Below are positions 43,694 to 53,004 of a stretch of 64,000 bases of DNA, in pieces. Every line of letters begins with the position of its first letter. Positions within the stretch are counted from its first letter, which is position 1. The notes below the pieces were generated by a model. That model saw only the letters and a list, made by a program, of their open reading frames with translations, made no database searches and was not told the DNA's origin. Made by a program: the position numbers and the translations under genes. This stretch comes from Glycomyces luteolus. Lineage in GTDB: Bacteria; Actinomycetota; Actinomycetes; Mycobacteriales; Micromonosporaceae. Location of the stretch: positions 124,001 through 188,000 of the forward strand of contig NZ_JAPZVP010000007.1 in the NCBI RefSeq assembly GCF_027622875.1. The letters run 5' to 3'.

Positions 43694-44431
43694 TCACTTC
43701 ACCAGTCCGAACGTGACCGACAGGGGGACGATGGCGAACCCCAGGACGATGATGAGGGCGACGGCCAGGGCGGTCGCCTGCGTGCGCTTGCGCCACTTCG
43801 TGGTCGGGCCCGCGATGGTCTGCACGGCCGACCAGATGCCGTGGCGCAGGTGGAAGCCGAGGGCGGTGAGGGCGAGGAGGTAGAACACGGTGACCGGCCA
43901 GCGCTCGGGGCTGAAGGTGGCGACGACGGCGCCGTAGGCGTCGGGGACTTCCTTGACCGGATTGACCGTGCGCCAGGTCAGGTCGAGCAGGTGCCAGACC
44001 ACGAAGAGGAAGATGACGATGCCGCCCCAGCGCATGACGCCGTAGGCGCCCCGGCTTTCGCCGCGGTTCTTGTGGCGGTGCGCGTACCGGACCGGGCGGG
44101 CGTGGTGGGCGCGCCGGGAGAGGACGAGGCCCGACCAGATGTGGACGGCGATGGAGGCGATGAGGCCGATGCGCAGGATCCACAGGATGCTCTCGTGGGG
44201 CAGCAGCGGCTCCCCGAGGGTGCGCAGACCGTGCGCGTAGTCGTTCATCGACTCGCGGCCTTCGAAGATGTGGAGGTTCCCGGCCATGTGGGCGATGATG
44301 AACAGGATCATCAGGATGCCGGAGACGGCCATGGCGATCTTGAGGCCGATGTTGGAACGCCAGGGCGCCAGGGGCGCCTTGGGGCGTTTGTCCGGCCTCG
44401 CGGCGGGGCGGTGTTGCAGATCCGTAGACAC
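43694..44431 (-). CDS. sdhC: Succinate dehydrogenase cytochrome b subunit
   Basis: 245 residues, GTG start. Five membrane helices and haem-ligand His residues are visible: '[17 protein letters not shown]', '[23 protein letters not shown]', '[13 protein letters not shown]', '[19 protein letters not shown]'. This fits a B. subtilis-type single membrane anchor with two haems b and no SdhD. First gene of the operon, divergent from a LysR regulator over 71 bases. Confidence 0.94.
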   Translation of the reverse strand: MSTDLQHRPAARPDKRPKAPLAPWRSNIGLKIAMAVSGILMILFIIAHMAGNLHIFEGRESMNDYAHGLRTLGEPLLPHESILWILRIGLIASIAVHIWSGLVLSRRAHHARPVRYAHRHKNRGESRGAYGVMRWGGIVIFLFVVWHLLDLTWRTVNPVKEVPDAYGAVVATFSPERWPVTVFYLLALTALGFHLRHGIWSAVQTIAGPTTKWRKRTQATALAVALIIVLGFAIVPLSVTFGLVK

Positions 44432-44485
44432 GTCCAGAGGCTAGACGCGATGGGGGTCACGGGTCCAATTCATGGCGTGGCGGTC

Positions 44486-44507
44486 TTTCATGCCGTTAGG
44501 TTATGAA
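44486..44507 (+). promoter_or_regulatory. Putative LysR box between sdhC and the LysR gene
   Basis: TTCAT and ATGAA face each other across 11 bases (the T-N11-A form of LysR sites). A direct repeat of TTCATG(G/C)CG overlaps it (44469 and 44487). The position, over the start of the regulator gene and 55-70 bases from the sdhC start, suits autorepression and control of the divergent sdh operon. Confidence 0.4.
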
Positions 44508-45435
44508 GATGCGCCCGCAGCAACTCCAGGCCTTTCTCGCTGTCGCACAAACCCGGCATTTCACCCATGCAGCCGAAGAACTCGGTGTGACACAACCGTC
44601 ATTGAGCAAGCAGATCCAAGCGCTCGAATCCGAGCTCGGCGCGGAGCTGTTCACGCGTGCGCGGGGCCGGATCGAGTTGACCGACGCGGGGCAGACGCTG
44701 CTGCCGCACGCGCGCCGGATCACCGCGGCGGTGACGGCCGCCCGTTCCGACATCGACGACGTGCTCGCCGTCAGGGCCGGTCACCTGCGCTTGGGCGCGA
44801 CCCCGTCGCTGTGCTCGTGGCTGATCGCGCCGCTGCTGACGCGGTACTTGGAGGCGCACCCGGGCGTGACGGTGACGCTGACCGAGGACGGGTCGGGGCC
44901 GCTGACCGACCGGCTCACCGCCGGGGACCTCGACCTGGCGTTCACGGTGGGCGACATGGCCGAAGACGCCGGGCTGAGTGTGCAGCCGCTGTTGTCGGAG
45001 GCGCTCGTGGTCGCTTCGGCGGCGCACCTGCCGCCGCTGACGCGGCAGGGCTTCATCGGTCTGCCGCAGCTGCGGGAGCAGGCGTTCGTGCTGCCCGCGC
45101 ACGGCTACGACCTGCGGGACCTGACGATCGCGACGTGCGAGGGCGCGGGGTTCACGCCCCGGACGGGCGTCGACGGCGGCGCGACGGACGCGGTCGCGTC
45201 CCTGGTCGAGGCCGGGCTGGGGATCGCGCTCCTGCCGGCGATGATCGCGGCGGGCCGCCCGGGCCTGCGGGCGACGCCGCTGGCGCCGCCGGGGGCGAGC
45301 CGCACGATCGCCCTCGCCGCGCGGCGGGAGGCGCCGCTGACGAAGGCGGCCGGGGCGTTCGCGGCGACGCTGGAGGCGCATCTGACGGACCTGCACGCCT
45401 GGGGGCGGCTGCCGCAGGGCATGCAGGCCCTCTGA
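44503..45435 (+). CDS. LysR family transcriptional regulator
   Basis: 310 residues. N-terminal HTH 'LQAFLAVAQTRHFTHAAEELGVTQPSLSKQIQALESELGAELFTRARGRIELTDAGQTLL', then the two-lobed LysR effector domain ('GHLRLGATPSLCSWLIAPLLTRYLEAHPGVTVTL', 'VASLVEAGLGIALLPAMIA'). ATG 44503 or 44509 both possible; the second has TAGG at normal spacing. Divergent from sdhCAB, so it is a candidate regulator of succinate dehydrogenase; this pairing recurs in actinomycetes to my recollection. Confidence 0.92.
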   Translation: MKMRPQQLQAFLAVAQTRHFTHAAEELGVTQPSLSKQIQALESELGAELFTRARGRIELTDAGQTLLPHARRITAAVTAARSDIDDVLAVRAGHLRLGATPSLCSWLIAPLLTRYLEAHPGVTVTLTEDGSGPLTDRLTAGDLDLAFTVGDMAEDAGLSVQPLLSEALVVASAAHLPPLTRQGFIGLPQLREQAFVLPAHGYDLRDLTIATCEGAGFTPRTGVDGGATDAVASLVEAGLGIALLPAMIAAGRPGLRATPLAPPGASRTIALAARREAPLTKAAGAFAATLEAHLTDLHAWGRLPQGMQAL

Positions 45436-45510
45436 ATTCCTCGACGGCGCCCATTCCTCGACGGTGCTCATCCACGGGTCGCGAGCAGTCTCGGCGGCGC
45501 TTGCGAACCG

Positions 45511-45885
45511 TCAATCAGCGGCGCCGAGGCTGCGGTCGAACATGGCGGCGATCTGGCGGGCCGAGGGCGTGCCGGCGTCGGGGTCGGCTCCGGCTTCGAG
45601 GAGGGCGGCGACGGCTTCGCGGTAGTCCTTGAAGACCGCTCCGGCGAGCGGGGACTGGTCGCGGTCGTTGCGTCGATCCACATCGGCCCCGGCTTTGACG
45701 AGGGCGCGGACGGTGTCGGCGTGGCCGTGGTAGGCGGCCAGCATCAGCAGGGAGTCGCCCGAGCCGTTCACCAGGTCGACCGGGAGGCCGGTGTCGACGA
45801 AGCGGAGCAGCCGCTCGGTCTCGCCGCCCCGGGCCAGGTCGAAGGCGGCTTCGGCTATGTCGTTGAAATCCTCGTCATCGCTCAC
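45511..45885 (-). CDS. Ankyrin repeat protein
   Basis: 124 residues, GTG start. Three ankyrin units are visible: 'ETERLLRFVDTGLPVDLVNGSGDSLLMLAAYHGHADTVRALVKAGADVDRRNDRDQSPLAGAVFKDYREAVAALLEAGADPDAG'. The short length means a cytosolic binding module without enzyme. Convergent with the LysR gene; the 75 bases between contain a repeated ATTCCTCGACGG. Partner unknown. Confidence 0.9.
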   Translation of the reverse strand: MSDDEDFNDIAEAAFDLARGGETERLLRFVDTGLPVDLVNGSGDSLLMLAAYHGHADTVRALVKAGADVDRRNDRDQSPLAGAVFKDYREAVAALLEAGADPDAGTPSARQIAAMFDRSLGAAD

Positions 45886-46109
45886 GTCCCACAGCTTTTC
45901 ACACCCGTCCCGGTGACGTACGGGTTCGTGCGGGGCCTCCGCAATGGACCGCTCCCAGTGGAGTTCACCCTCGCAGGTGTCGGATCGGGTATTGACACGG
46001 CTGCGCGGGGGTGGGAAAGATTGAATGCGGGCCCCGCGGCCGCGTCGCTGACACGTCTAGATGCCGCGCCGCCCGACAACGGTGGGACACAAACGGTGAG
46101 GACTCGGGC

Positions 46110-46361
46110 ATGAGCGAGCCGAAAATCCTAGGGCAGTTCCAATTGGAACATCGCACTATCCAAGTGAGCGGCGACGACGGCAATGCCGGTACCGTGTGGC
46201 TGCGCCGCGTCCACCCCGATCCGCCGATGGCGCTCGGCTGCGTGGTCGAGCTCGACTCCTCGACGCCCCGGCTGCGCCTCTACCGGGCCGAGTGGCCCGA
46301 TGCGCTGCGCGAGCAGGCGAAGGAGCAGACCCTGGCGATCTGGCGGTCGGCCCGGCCGTGA
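46110..46361 (+). CDS. Small conserved hypothetical protein
   Basis: 83 residues from an ATG. The sequence mixes beta strands ('GQFQLEHRTIQVSGDDGNAGTVWLRR') with a C-terminal helix ('ALREQAKEQTLAIWRSARP'). No motif known to me. Codon bias supports coding. It is convergent with pabB, with one base between the stops, so the two messages may overlap. Confidence 0.6.
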   Translation: MSEPKILGQFQLEHRTIQVSGDDGNAGTVWLRRVHPDPPMALGCVVELDSSTPRLRLYRAEWPDALREQAKEQTLAIWRSARP

Positions 46362-46362
46362 C

Positions 46363-47511
46363 TCAGCGCAGGACCGCGGCGACGCCCGCGGCCTTCGCTT
46401 CAGCTTCGGCCACTTCGGCTTCGGGGTCGGAGCGCCAGGTGATGCCGCCGCCCGACCAGATGTGGGCGTGCTCGGCGTCGAGGGCGACGGTGCGGATCGT
46501 GACGCCCAGGCGCGTCTCGTGGCCGGTGAGGAACCCGAAGGCGCCCATGGCGGGCCCGCGGCCGACCGGTTCGATCCCGCCGACGAGGTCGAGGACGGCG
46601 AGTTTCGGTGCTCCGGTGACCGACCCGGGCGGGCACATCGCCCGCAGCAGGTCGGCGAAGCCGGTGCCGGGGGCGAGGTCGGCGGTGACGGTGGACTCGG
46701 CCTGCCACAGATCGGCCCAGCGGCCGATGTGGAAGAGGTCCTTGACCTCCACGGTGCCGGGGGCGGCGACCTGGGCGAGGTCGTTGCGTTCGAGGTCGAC
46801 GATCATGACGTGCTCGGCGCGTTCCTTCACCGAGGCGAGCAGCGCCGCCCGTCCGTCCTCTGTGGCCGGTGCGGTGCCTTTGATCGGATGCGTCGCCGCC
46901 GCCGACCGGTCGGCGGTGAGGAAGCATTCGGGCGAACCGGAGGCGACGAGCCAGTCGTCGCCGGCGAGCACCCCGCCCCACGACGCCCCAGCCACTGTGG
47001 ACGCCGCACGGGCGATGGCGGCGGGATCGCCCGACCAGCGGGCGCGCCGGTGGCCGACGACATTGGCCACGTACACGTCCCCCCGGCCGATCGCCTCCTG
47101 CACCGCGCTGACCGCCGCGGCGTGGTCCGCGCCGGACCACGAGGCCTCCCAAGGGCCGACCGTGAACGGCCCCGGCGGCGCCGCCTCGCGCGCCGGACCG
47201 TGGACGTAGGCGACCAGCGCCAGGTCCGGCACCGCGGGGACGGGACTGGGGGCGCCGATCGCGCCGCCGACCATGACCGCCCCGGCGGCGGCCGAGACGA
47301 GCACCGCGACACCGCAGACCGCGCCGTCCGCGCTCGCGTGCCCGCCCGCGTCGCCCTCGGCGAGGTGGCGGGCGCGGAAGTCGGCCGCGAGCGCGGCCGG
47401 GTCGCCGCCGTCGCCGATCCGCCACTCGAGCCGGTCGACCTCCACGAGCCGGTCCCGGCACGCCGCGGGCACGCCCGGCGGGGCGGGGCGGACGGCGCGG
47501 AAGTTCGGCAT
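46363..47511 (-). CDS. pabB: Aminodeoxychorismate synthase component I
   Basis: 382 residues. The chorismate-binding domain shows 'YVANVVGHRRARW', 'SPECFL', the PabB-specific 'HPIKGTAPAT' near residue 210 (the Lys forms a covalent intermediate in PabB, whereas TrpE has Ala there), 'HVMIVDLERNDLAQV', 'CPPGSVTGAPKLAVLDLV', and 'IRTVALDAEHAHIWSGGGITWRSDPE'. It makes 4-amino-4-deoxychorismate for folate, with glutamine amidotransferase PabA, which is not nearby. ATG start. Confidence 0.89.
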   Translation of the reverse strand: MPNFRAVRPAPPGVPAACRDRLVEVDRLEWRIGDGGDPAALAADFRARHLAEGDAGGHASADGAVCGVAVLVSAAAGAVMVGGAIGAPSPVPAVPDLALVAYVHGPAREAAPPGPFTVGPWEASWSGADHAAAVSAVQEAIGRGDVYVANVVGHRRARWSGDPAAIARAASTVAGASWGGVLAGDDWLVASGSPECFLTADRSAAATHPIKGTAPATEDGRAALLASVKERAEHVMIVDLERNDLAQVAAPGTVEVKDLFHIGRWADLWQAESTVTADLAPGTGFADLLRAMCPPGSVTGAPKLAVLDLVGGIEPVGRGPAMGAFGFLTGHETRLGVTIRTVALDAEHAHIWSGGGITWRSDPEAEVAEAEAKAAGVAAVLR

Positions 47512-47572
47512 GCCTCAAGTATCGCCGGGCCCGGGCCCCGCGGCCCGAGCCGTGTGGCTCACCTCACCGGCC

Positions 47573-49234
47573 TCAACTGCCGATGGCGTCGAGGACCCCG
47601 CCCTCGGCCGGCGCCTGGACGAACGAACCGCCCGTGGCCGTGGCCAGGGTCGTCAGGTTCGCCGGATCGGTCTCCCCGAACCCGACCGTGTACACCTTCG
47701 TGCTCGCCGCCAGCTGCGCGGCGGTGTCGTCGGCGGTCCCCTCGCTCACTTCGTCCTTGCTCGCGTTCGTGAAGACCACGATGACGCTCACCGCGCCGTC
47801 GGCGGCCTGCCCGTCCATGAACGCGCTGGCCGCGATGAGGGTGTCGTAGAGGGGCGAGCCGCCCTCATAGGAGTTCTCGGAGACGGCGTACAGGTCGGTC
47901 TCGAGGGTGTCGCGGCCGTCGTCGGTGAGCTCGGTCAGGCCGGTGACCTCCCGGTAGGGCTGCTCCTCCCCCGCGCCGACCCCGTACTCCCACACCCCGA
48001 CCTGGTAGGTCGACTCCATGTCCCGCACCGTGGCGATGGCCGCCTGCACGGCCGCGTCCCCGGCGGTGAGGTCCTGACCGCCGTACGAGACCGATTCGGT
48101 GTCGGTGGAGGAGGACCGGTCGACCAGGAACAGCACGCGCAGGGTCTCGCGGCCGACCTGCCAGGCCTCCACAGCCTCGCCCACGGTCTCCGGGGTGGTC
48201 TGGGCCAGCGCGGCCTCGGGGTCGTCCACGGCCGGGAACTCGGGGTCTTCGAACTCGCCGGCGTCGACCTTGCCTTTGAGGAAGTCCCCGAACTGCTCGG
48301 CGATCGCGGCGTCGGACTCGGAGACCCAGCCGCCGCTGAGCACGAGGTAGGTCGCGACGGCGCCGACGCCGGAGCCGTCCGGGATGACGGGCACGAGCGG
48401 GTCGGGGGGCGCGTTCTCGGCGTTGAAGTCCTCGACCTGGTAGTCCAGGGCGGTGATCGCCCGGGTGGGGTCGGGGGCCTCGGCGTAGGCGTCGAGGGAG
48501 TCGTCCGCGTTGGCGGCGAGCGAGCCGGTGCCGGTCGCGCCCTTCCAGGCGGTCATGGCGTCGGCGGAGAACCCGCCCGAGCCGTCCCCGGCGGCGTTGA
48601 GCATCGCGACGAGGCCTTCGGTGGAGGTCCGGGGGTTGGCGGCCGCGAGGGTGATCGTCCCGTTCTGCGCTTGGGTGAGCACGTCCGCCCAGGTGGGCGG
48701 TTCGCCGCCGACCCAGCCGAGCTCGGTGGCCTTCGAGTTCGGTACGGCCAGCACGGAGGAGGCCTGGCCGAGCACGAGCGGTTCGCCGGCGACGAACGCG
48801 GCGGTGGTCTCGCTCGCGGCGAGTTTCGACACCCACGCCTGCGAGTCGGGGACCCACGCGATCGGCCGCGGCCCGAATGTCTTCTCGTCCCAGTTGCCGC
48901 TGAACTCGCTGGAGGCGTCCGCGGCCGACACTTCGCGGATCTCGGCGCCGATGCACTGCCCGGTGGAGGCCTCGGGCCCGGTCGCCTCCCACTCGTGCGC
49001 GGCGTCGGCGATGCTCCCGGCGATGCTCGGCGCGGCCGCGATCGCCACCCGGTACATCGGCCCCGAGCAACCCGACCGCATCAAAGCCACAAAGCCCCAG
49101 GTCAAACCTGCCGCGACCAGCACGCACACGAGAGTGATCACGATCCAGGGGGCCACCACCATGCGGTTGCCGCCCTTCTTGCGTCGCCGCCCGAGCCGGT
49201 GCGACCTCACCTTGTGCGTGGTACCGAAAACCAT
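47573..49234 (-). CDS. Membrane-anchored substrate-binding and VWA domain protein
   Basis: 553 residues from an ATG with AGGAG eight bases upstream. A basic N-terminus ('HRLGRRRKKGGNR') leads into one membrane helix (about 25-50). Residues 60-330 look like an extracellular binding protein ('IAAAPSIAGSIADAA', 'EPLVLGQASSVLAVPNS', 'PPTWADVLTQAQ', 'GAVATYLVLSGGWVSE'). Residues 355-550 are a VWA domain: 'RVLFLVDRSSSTDTES' (a MIDAS Asp-x-Ser-x-Ser form with extra Arg), 'GGSPLYDTLIAAS', 'SVIVVFTNASKDEVSEG', and 'VYTVGFGETDPANL'. Extracytoplasmic metal-dependent protein binding is likely. Partner unknown; no operon partner nearby. Confidence 0.85.
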   Translation of the reverse strand: MVFGTTHKVRSHRLGRRRKKGGNRMVVAPWIVITLVCVLVAAGLTWGFVALMRSGCSGPMYRVAIAAAPSIAGSIADAAHEWEATGPEASTGQCIGAEIREVSAADASSEFSGNWDEKTFGPRPIAWVPDSQAWVSKLAASETTAAFVAGEPLVLGQASSVLAVPNSKATELGWVGGEPPTWADVLTQAQNGTITLAAANPRTSTEGLVAMLNAAGDGSGGFSADAMTAWKGATGTGSLAANADDSLDAYAEAPDPTRAITALDYQVEDFNAENAPPDPLVPVIPDGSGVGAVATYLVLSGGWVSESDAAIAEQFGDFLKGKVDAGEFEDPEFPAVDDPEAALAQTTPETVGEAVEAWQVGRETLRVLFLVDRSSSTDTESVSYGGQDLTAGDAAVQAAIATVRDMESTYQVGVWEYGVGAGEEQPYREVTGLTELTDDGRDTLETDLYAVSENSYEGGSPLYDTLIAASAFMDGQAADGAVSVIVVFTNASKDEVSEGTADDTAAQLAASTKVYTVGFGETDPANLTTLATATGGSFVQAPAEGGVLDAIGS

Positions 49235-49287
49235 CAGCTTCACTCCTGGGGGGAATCGTCGGCGCCCAGTGTAAAGCCCCAGCCTCA

Positions 49288-49315
49288 GGCCCCGCCCACT
49301 GTGGTGAGCGGGGCC
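49288..49315. terminator. gcvP terminator
   Basis: GGCCCCGC pairs with GCGGGGCC; the enclosed 12 bases can pair in part. It lies 10 bases beyond the gcvP stop. Confidence 0.7.
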
Positions 49316-49324
49316 CGCGTTCGG

Positions 49325-52147
49325 CTACTCCCCGAAGGCCTCGATCGGCGGGCACGTGCACGCCAGGTTGCGGTCCCCCCACGCATTGTCGATCCGGCCG
49401 ACCGGCGGCCAGTACTTGGAGGCCGAGACGCCGGCGGGCCAGGCCGCCTCGGTCCGCGAATAGGCCCGGTCCCACGCCTCGCCGGTGACGACGGCGGCGG
49501 TGTGCGGGGCGGCGCGCAGCGCCGAGTCCTCCACCGCGACCGCACCGGAGGCGACCGCGTCGATCTCGGCGCGGATGGCGATCATCGCCTCGCAGAACCG
49601 GTCGAGTTCGGCCAGGTCCTCCGATTCGGTCGGCTCGACCATGAGCGTCCCGGCGACCGGGAACGACATGGTCGGCGCGTGGAACCCGTAGTCGATGAGC
49701 CGCTTCGCCACGTCCTCCACCGTCACCCCGGAGTCCTTCGACAGGTCCCGCAGGTCGAGGATGCACTCGTGCGCGACGAGCCCGTGCTTGCCGGTGTACA
49801 GCACCGGGTAGTGCTCCCGCAGCCGCGCGGCCACGTAGTTCGCCGCCAGCACCGCCGCGGCGGTCGCGGCGGTGACGCCCTCGGCGCCCATCATCCGCAG
49901 GTACATCCACGGGATCTGCAGGATCCCCGCCGAACCCCACCGCGCCTGCGACACGGGCCCGACCGGACCCGCGGTCTCGGCCATCGGATCGGAGGGCAGG
50001 AACGGCACGAGGTGCTCGGCGACGGCGACCGGCCCGACGCCGGGCCCGCCGCCGCCGTGGGGGATGCAGAACGTCTTGTGCAGGTTCAGGTGCGACACGT
50101 CGGCCCCGAACCGGCCCGGCTGGGCCCAGCCCAGGAGCGCGTTCAGGTTCGCGCCGTCGACGTAGACCTGCCCGCCCGCGTCGTGGACCTTGGCGCACAC
50201 CTCGACGATGGTCTCCTCGTAGACGCCGTGCGTGGACGGGTAGGTGACCATGAGCGCGGCGAGCCTGTCGGCGTGTTGGCCGAGTTTCGCCTCGAGGTCG
50301 GCCAGGTCGACGTTCCCGGCGTCGTCGCAGGCGACGACGACCACGCGCATGCCGGCGAGGACGGCGGAGGCGGCGTTGGTGCCGTGGGCGCTGGCGGGGA
50401 TGAGGCAGAGGTCGCGGTCGGCGTCGCCGCGGGCGTGGTGCCAGGCGCGGATGGCGAGGAGTCCGGCGAGTTCGCCCTGGGATCCGGCGTTGGGTTGGAC
50501 GGAGACGGCGGCGTAGCCGCAGACTTCGGCGAGCCAGGTTTCGAGCTGGTCGACGAGGTGCTGCCAGCCGCGGGTCTGGTCGGCGGGGGCGAGGGGGTGG
50601 ACGTCGGCGAATTCGGGCCAGGTGATGGGTTCCATTTCGGCGGCGGCGTTGAGTTTCATGGTGCAGGAGCCGAGGGGGATCATGCCGCGGTCGAGGCCGT
50701 AGTCCTTGTCGGCGAGGCGTTTGAGGTAGCGCATCATGGCGGTCTCGGAGTGGTGGGCGGTGAAGACGGGGTGGGTGAGGTAGGTGCTTTCGCGGCGCAG
50801 CTGGACGGGGATGCGGTCGGCGACGGGTTCGTGGAGGTGGGCGCCGAAGGCGTCGCAGACGATGCGGAGGTCGCTGTCGGTGGTGGTCTCGTCGCAGGTG
50901 GCGGCGACGGTGTCGGCGTCGACGCGGCGGAGGTTGAGGCCGCCGGCGGCGGCGGTGGCGATGATCTCGTCGGCGCGGCCGGGGACGGCGGCGGTGACGG
51001 TGTCGAAGAGCGCGGCGGTGGTGAGGTCGATGCCGGCGCTCTGGAGTGAGGCGGCCAGTCGCGCGGCTTGCGCGGCGGTGTGCTCGGCGATGGCTTTGAG
51101 GCCCTGGGGGCCGTGCCAGAGGGCGTAGGACGCGGCGATGACGGCCGGGAGGACCTGGGCGGTGCAGATGTTGCTGGTGGCCTTCTCGCGGCGGATGTGC
51201 TGTTCGCGTGCTTGGAGGGCGAGGCGGAGGGCGGGGGCGCCGGCGCTGTCGCGGGAGACGCCGACGAGGCGGCCGGGCAGTTGGCGCTGGAGGGTGTCGC
51301 GGACGGCCATGTAGCCGGCGTGGGGGCCGCCGAAGCCCATGGGCATGCCGAAGCGCTGGGTGGTGCCGACGGCGATGTCGGCGCCGAATTCGCCGGGCGC
51401 GGCGAGGAGGGTGAGGGCGAGGAGGTCGGCGGCGACGGCGACGGTGGCGCCGTGCTCGTGCGCGGCCTCGACGGTGGGGGTCCAGTCGGTGACCGTGCCG
51501 TCGGCGCCGGGGTATTGGAGGAGGAGGCCGAAGGCGCCCTCGGGGATCGCGGCGGGGTCGGTGAGGTCGGCGACGGCGAGGTCGATGCCGAGGGGTTCGG
51601 CGCGGGTCTGGAGGACGGCGAGGGTCTGCGGGAGGACGCGGTGGTCGACGGCGAAGACGTTCCCTGCGGTCTTCTTGGCGGCGCGCCGGGCGAGGAGCAT
51701 GGCTTCGGCGGCGGCGGTGGCTTCGTCGAGGAGGCTGGCGCCGGCGGTGTCGAGGCCGGTGAGGTCGGTGATCATGGTCTGGAAGTTGAGGAGGGCCTCG
51801 AGGCGGCCTTGGGAGATCTCGGCCTGGTAGGGCGTGTACGCGGTGTACCAGGAGGGGTTCTCGAGGACGTTGCGGCGGATGACGGCGGGGGTGTGGGTGC
51901 CGTGGTAGCCGAGGCCGATCATGGAGCGGTGGGGGCGGTTCTGGGCGGCGAGGGCGGCGAGTTCGGCCTGGGCCTGGGTCTCCGCGATCGCGGCGGGCAG
52001 GGCGAGGCCGTCCGAGGATCGGATGAGGGCGGGCATGCAGGCGTCCATGAGGGCGTCGAGGCTGGGCTGCCCGACGGCTTTGAGCATGGCGTCCTGGTCG
52101 GCGCTGCTGGTGCCGATGTGGCGGTCGGCGAAGGTGCGCTCGGTCAT
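49325..52147 (-). CDS. gcvP: Glycine dehydrogenase (aminomethyl-transferring), P protein
   Basis: 940 residues: one chain of the homodimeric type. N-terminus '[17 protein letters not shown]' and the PLP-lysine motif '[16 protein letters not shown]' (Lys near residue 688) are diagnostic; '[15 protein letters not shown]', '[18 protein letters not shown]' and '[13 protein letters not shown]' also match. It decarboxylates glycine and passes the aminomethyl group to lipoylated GcvH. Under a glycine riboswitch 84 bases upstream, so it should be induced by glycine. ATG start. Confidence 0.97.
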   Translation of the reverse strand: MTERTFADRHIGTSSADQDAMLKAVGQPSLDALMDACMPALIRSSDGLALPAAIAETQAQAELAALAAQNRPHRSMIGLGYHGTHTPAVIRRNVLENPSWYTAYTPYQAEISQGRLEALLNFQTMITDLTGLDTAGASLLDEATAAAEAMLLARRAAKKTAGNVFAVDHRVLPQTLAVLQTRAEPLGIDLAVADLTDPAAIPEGAFGLLLQYPGADGTVTDWTPTVEAAHEHGATVAVAADLLALTLLAAPGEFGADIAVGTTQRFGMPMGFGGPHAGYMAVRDTLQRQLPGRLVGVSRDSAGAPALRLALQAREQHIRREKATSNICTAQVLPAVIAASYALWHGPQGLKAIAEHTAAQAARLAASLQSAGIDLTTAALFDTVTAAVPGRADEIIATAAAGGLNLRRVDADTVAATCDETTTDSDLRIVCDAFGAHLHEPVADRIPVQLRRESTYLTHPVFTAHHSETAMMRYLKRLADKDYGLDRGMIPLGSCTMKLNAAAEMEPITWPEFADVHPLAPADQTRGWQHLVDQLETWLAEVCGYAAVSVQPNAGSQGELAGLLAIRAWHHARGDADRDLCLIPASAHGTNAASAVLAGMRVVVVACDDAGNVDLADLEAKLGQHADRLAALMVTYPSTHGVYEETIVEVCAKVHDAGGQVYVDGANLNALLGWAQPGRFGADVSHLNLHKTFCIPHGGGGPGVGPVAVAEHLVPFLPSDPMAETAGPVGPVSQARWGSAGILQIPWMYLRMMGAEGVTAATAAAVLAANYVAARLREHYPVLYTGKHGLVAHECILDLRDLSKDSGVTVEDVAKRLIDYGFHAPTMSFPVAGTLMVEPTESEDLAELDRFCEAMIAIRAEIDAVASGAVAVEDSALRAAPHTAAVVTGEAWDRAYSRTEAAWPAGVSASKYWPPVGRIDNAWGDRNLACTCPPIEAFGE

Positions 52148-52230
52148 GGGGAGACTCCGGTGACAGGTCGACGGCGGTTGCGGTCCCCTCGTCTGTCACC
52201 AGCGCCTTGCTGGCTTCAGAGCGGCCAATT

Positions 52231-52321
52231 CCGGGCGGTCCTGGTACCTGAGAGTTTGAAGCGAGGGACTTGCCCCTTCGGTGCCGTGGAGCGCATGTGG
52301 CCCACGATCTCTCCCGCCCGG
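52231..52321 (-). ncRNA. Glycine riboswitch upstream of gcvP
   Basis: On the minus strand the RNA starts with CCGGGCGGGAGAGATC and ends with GACCGCCCGG, forming P1. Inside are GGCACCGAAGGGGCAAGTCC and CAAACTCTCAGGTACCAGGAC, the conserved core (GCACCGAAGG and CTCAGG) of the glycine aptamer. One aptamer is complete. The following 80 bases before the gcvP ATG do not show a second full core, so it seems to be a singlet, possibly with a regulatory hairpin (GCCAGC...GCTGG, near 52200). Confidence 0.9.
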
Positions 52322-52347
52322 TTTTCCGGCTCTGCGGCCATGGTAGG

Positions 52348-52905
52348 TCAGGAAGCGGTCCGTCGGCGACCGGGCACGGTCCCGGTGTGGTGCCCTTGGG
52401 TCTGCTCGGGCGGGTGGAGGCGGGTCGGGGTCGTGACGGGGGCCTCGCCTGGGAGGGTGGCGAGGCGGCCCATGACTTCGGTGACGGTGGTGCGCACGGC
52501 GATGCCGAAGACGCCTTGGCCGCCGCGGAGGAGGTCGATGACCTCGCCGGCGGAGCGGCATTCGTAGACGGTGGAGCCGTCGGACATGAGGGTGATCTCG
52601 GCGAGGTCTTTCACGCCTCTGGAGCGGAGGGCTCCGACGGCTTTGCGGATGTTCTGGAGGGAGACGCCGGCGTCGAGGAGGCGTTTGATGACTTTGAGGA
52701 CGATGATGTCGCGGAAGGAGTAGAGGCGGTTGGATCCCGACCCGGAGGCGCGGCGGATGGAGGGTTCGACGAGTCCGGTGCGGGCCCAGTAGTCGAGTTG
52801 GCGGTAGGAGATGCCGACGACGCGGCAGGCGGCGGTGCCGCGCCATCCGCGGATCTGGCTGGGGGGGACGGCGGGCCGGCCTGCGGGTTCACTGTGGGCG
52901 TCCAT
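52348..52905 (-). CDS. MerR family regulator (Rv1828/Rv1830-like)
   Basis: 185 residues, ATG with GGGGAGG upstream. The MerR HTH is 'VVGISYRQLDYWARTGLVEPSIRRA.GSGSNRLYSFRDIIVLKVIKRLLDAGVSLQNIRKAVGAL'. A C-terminal domain with 'MSDGSTVYEC' and 'VIDLLRGGQGVFGI' is as in mycobacterial Rv1828/Rv1830; the tail of 50 residues is disordered. It sits between BFN nuclease and gcvP, the place of Rv1830 in M. tuberculosis. The family includes FtsR, a cell-division regulator of Corynebacterium, and this protein may do the same. Confidence 0.89.
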   Translation of the reverse strand: MDAHSEPAGRPAVPPSQIRGWRGTAACRVVGISYRQLDYWARTGLVEPSIRRASGSGSNRLYSFRDIIVLKVIKRLLDAGVSLQNIRKAVGALRSRGVKDLAEITLMSDGSTVYECRSAGEVIDLLRGGQGVFGIAVRTTVTEVMGRLATLPGEAPVTTPTRLHPPEQTQGHHTGTVPGRRRTAS

Positions 52906-53004
52906 GGCTTTCCTCCCCTTTGACGGTGTCGAAGGTGAGCGTAAGCTTCCGGACCCTCCACCATGGGCTGAACCAGAGAAAAGCTCGAACAGCTGGTCGG
53001 GGTG

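Noticed and set aside
49288-49545. Short Arg/Pro-rich frames near the gcvP end.
   Set aside because: They overlap gcvP and have shadow-type composition.
47865-52199. A 1444-codon Arg-rich frame on the minus strand.
   Set aside because: It is the alternate-frame shadow of gcvP and the VWA gene; composition is typical of high-GC frame artefacts.
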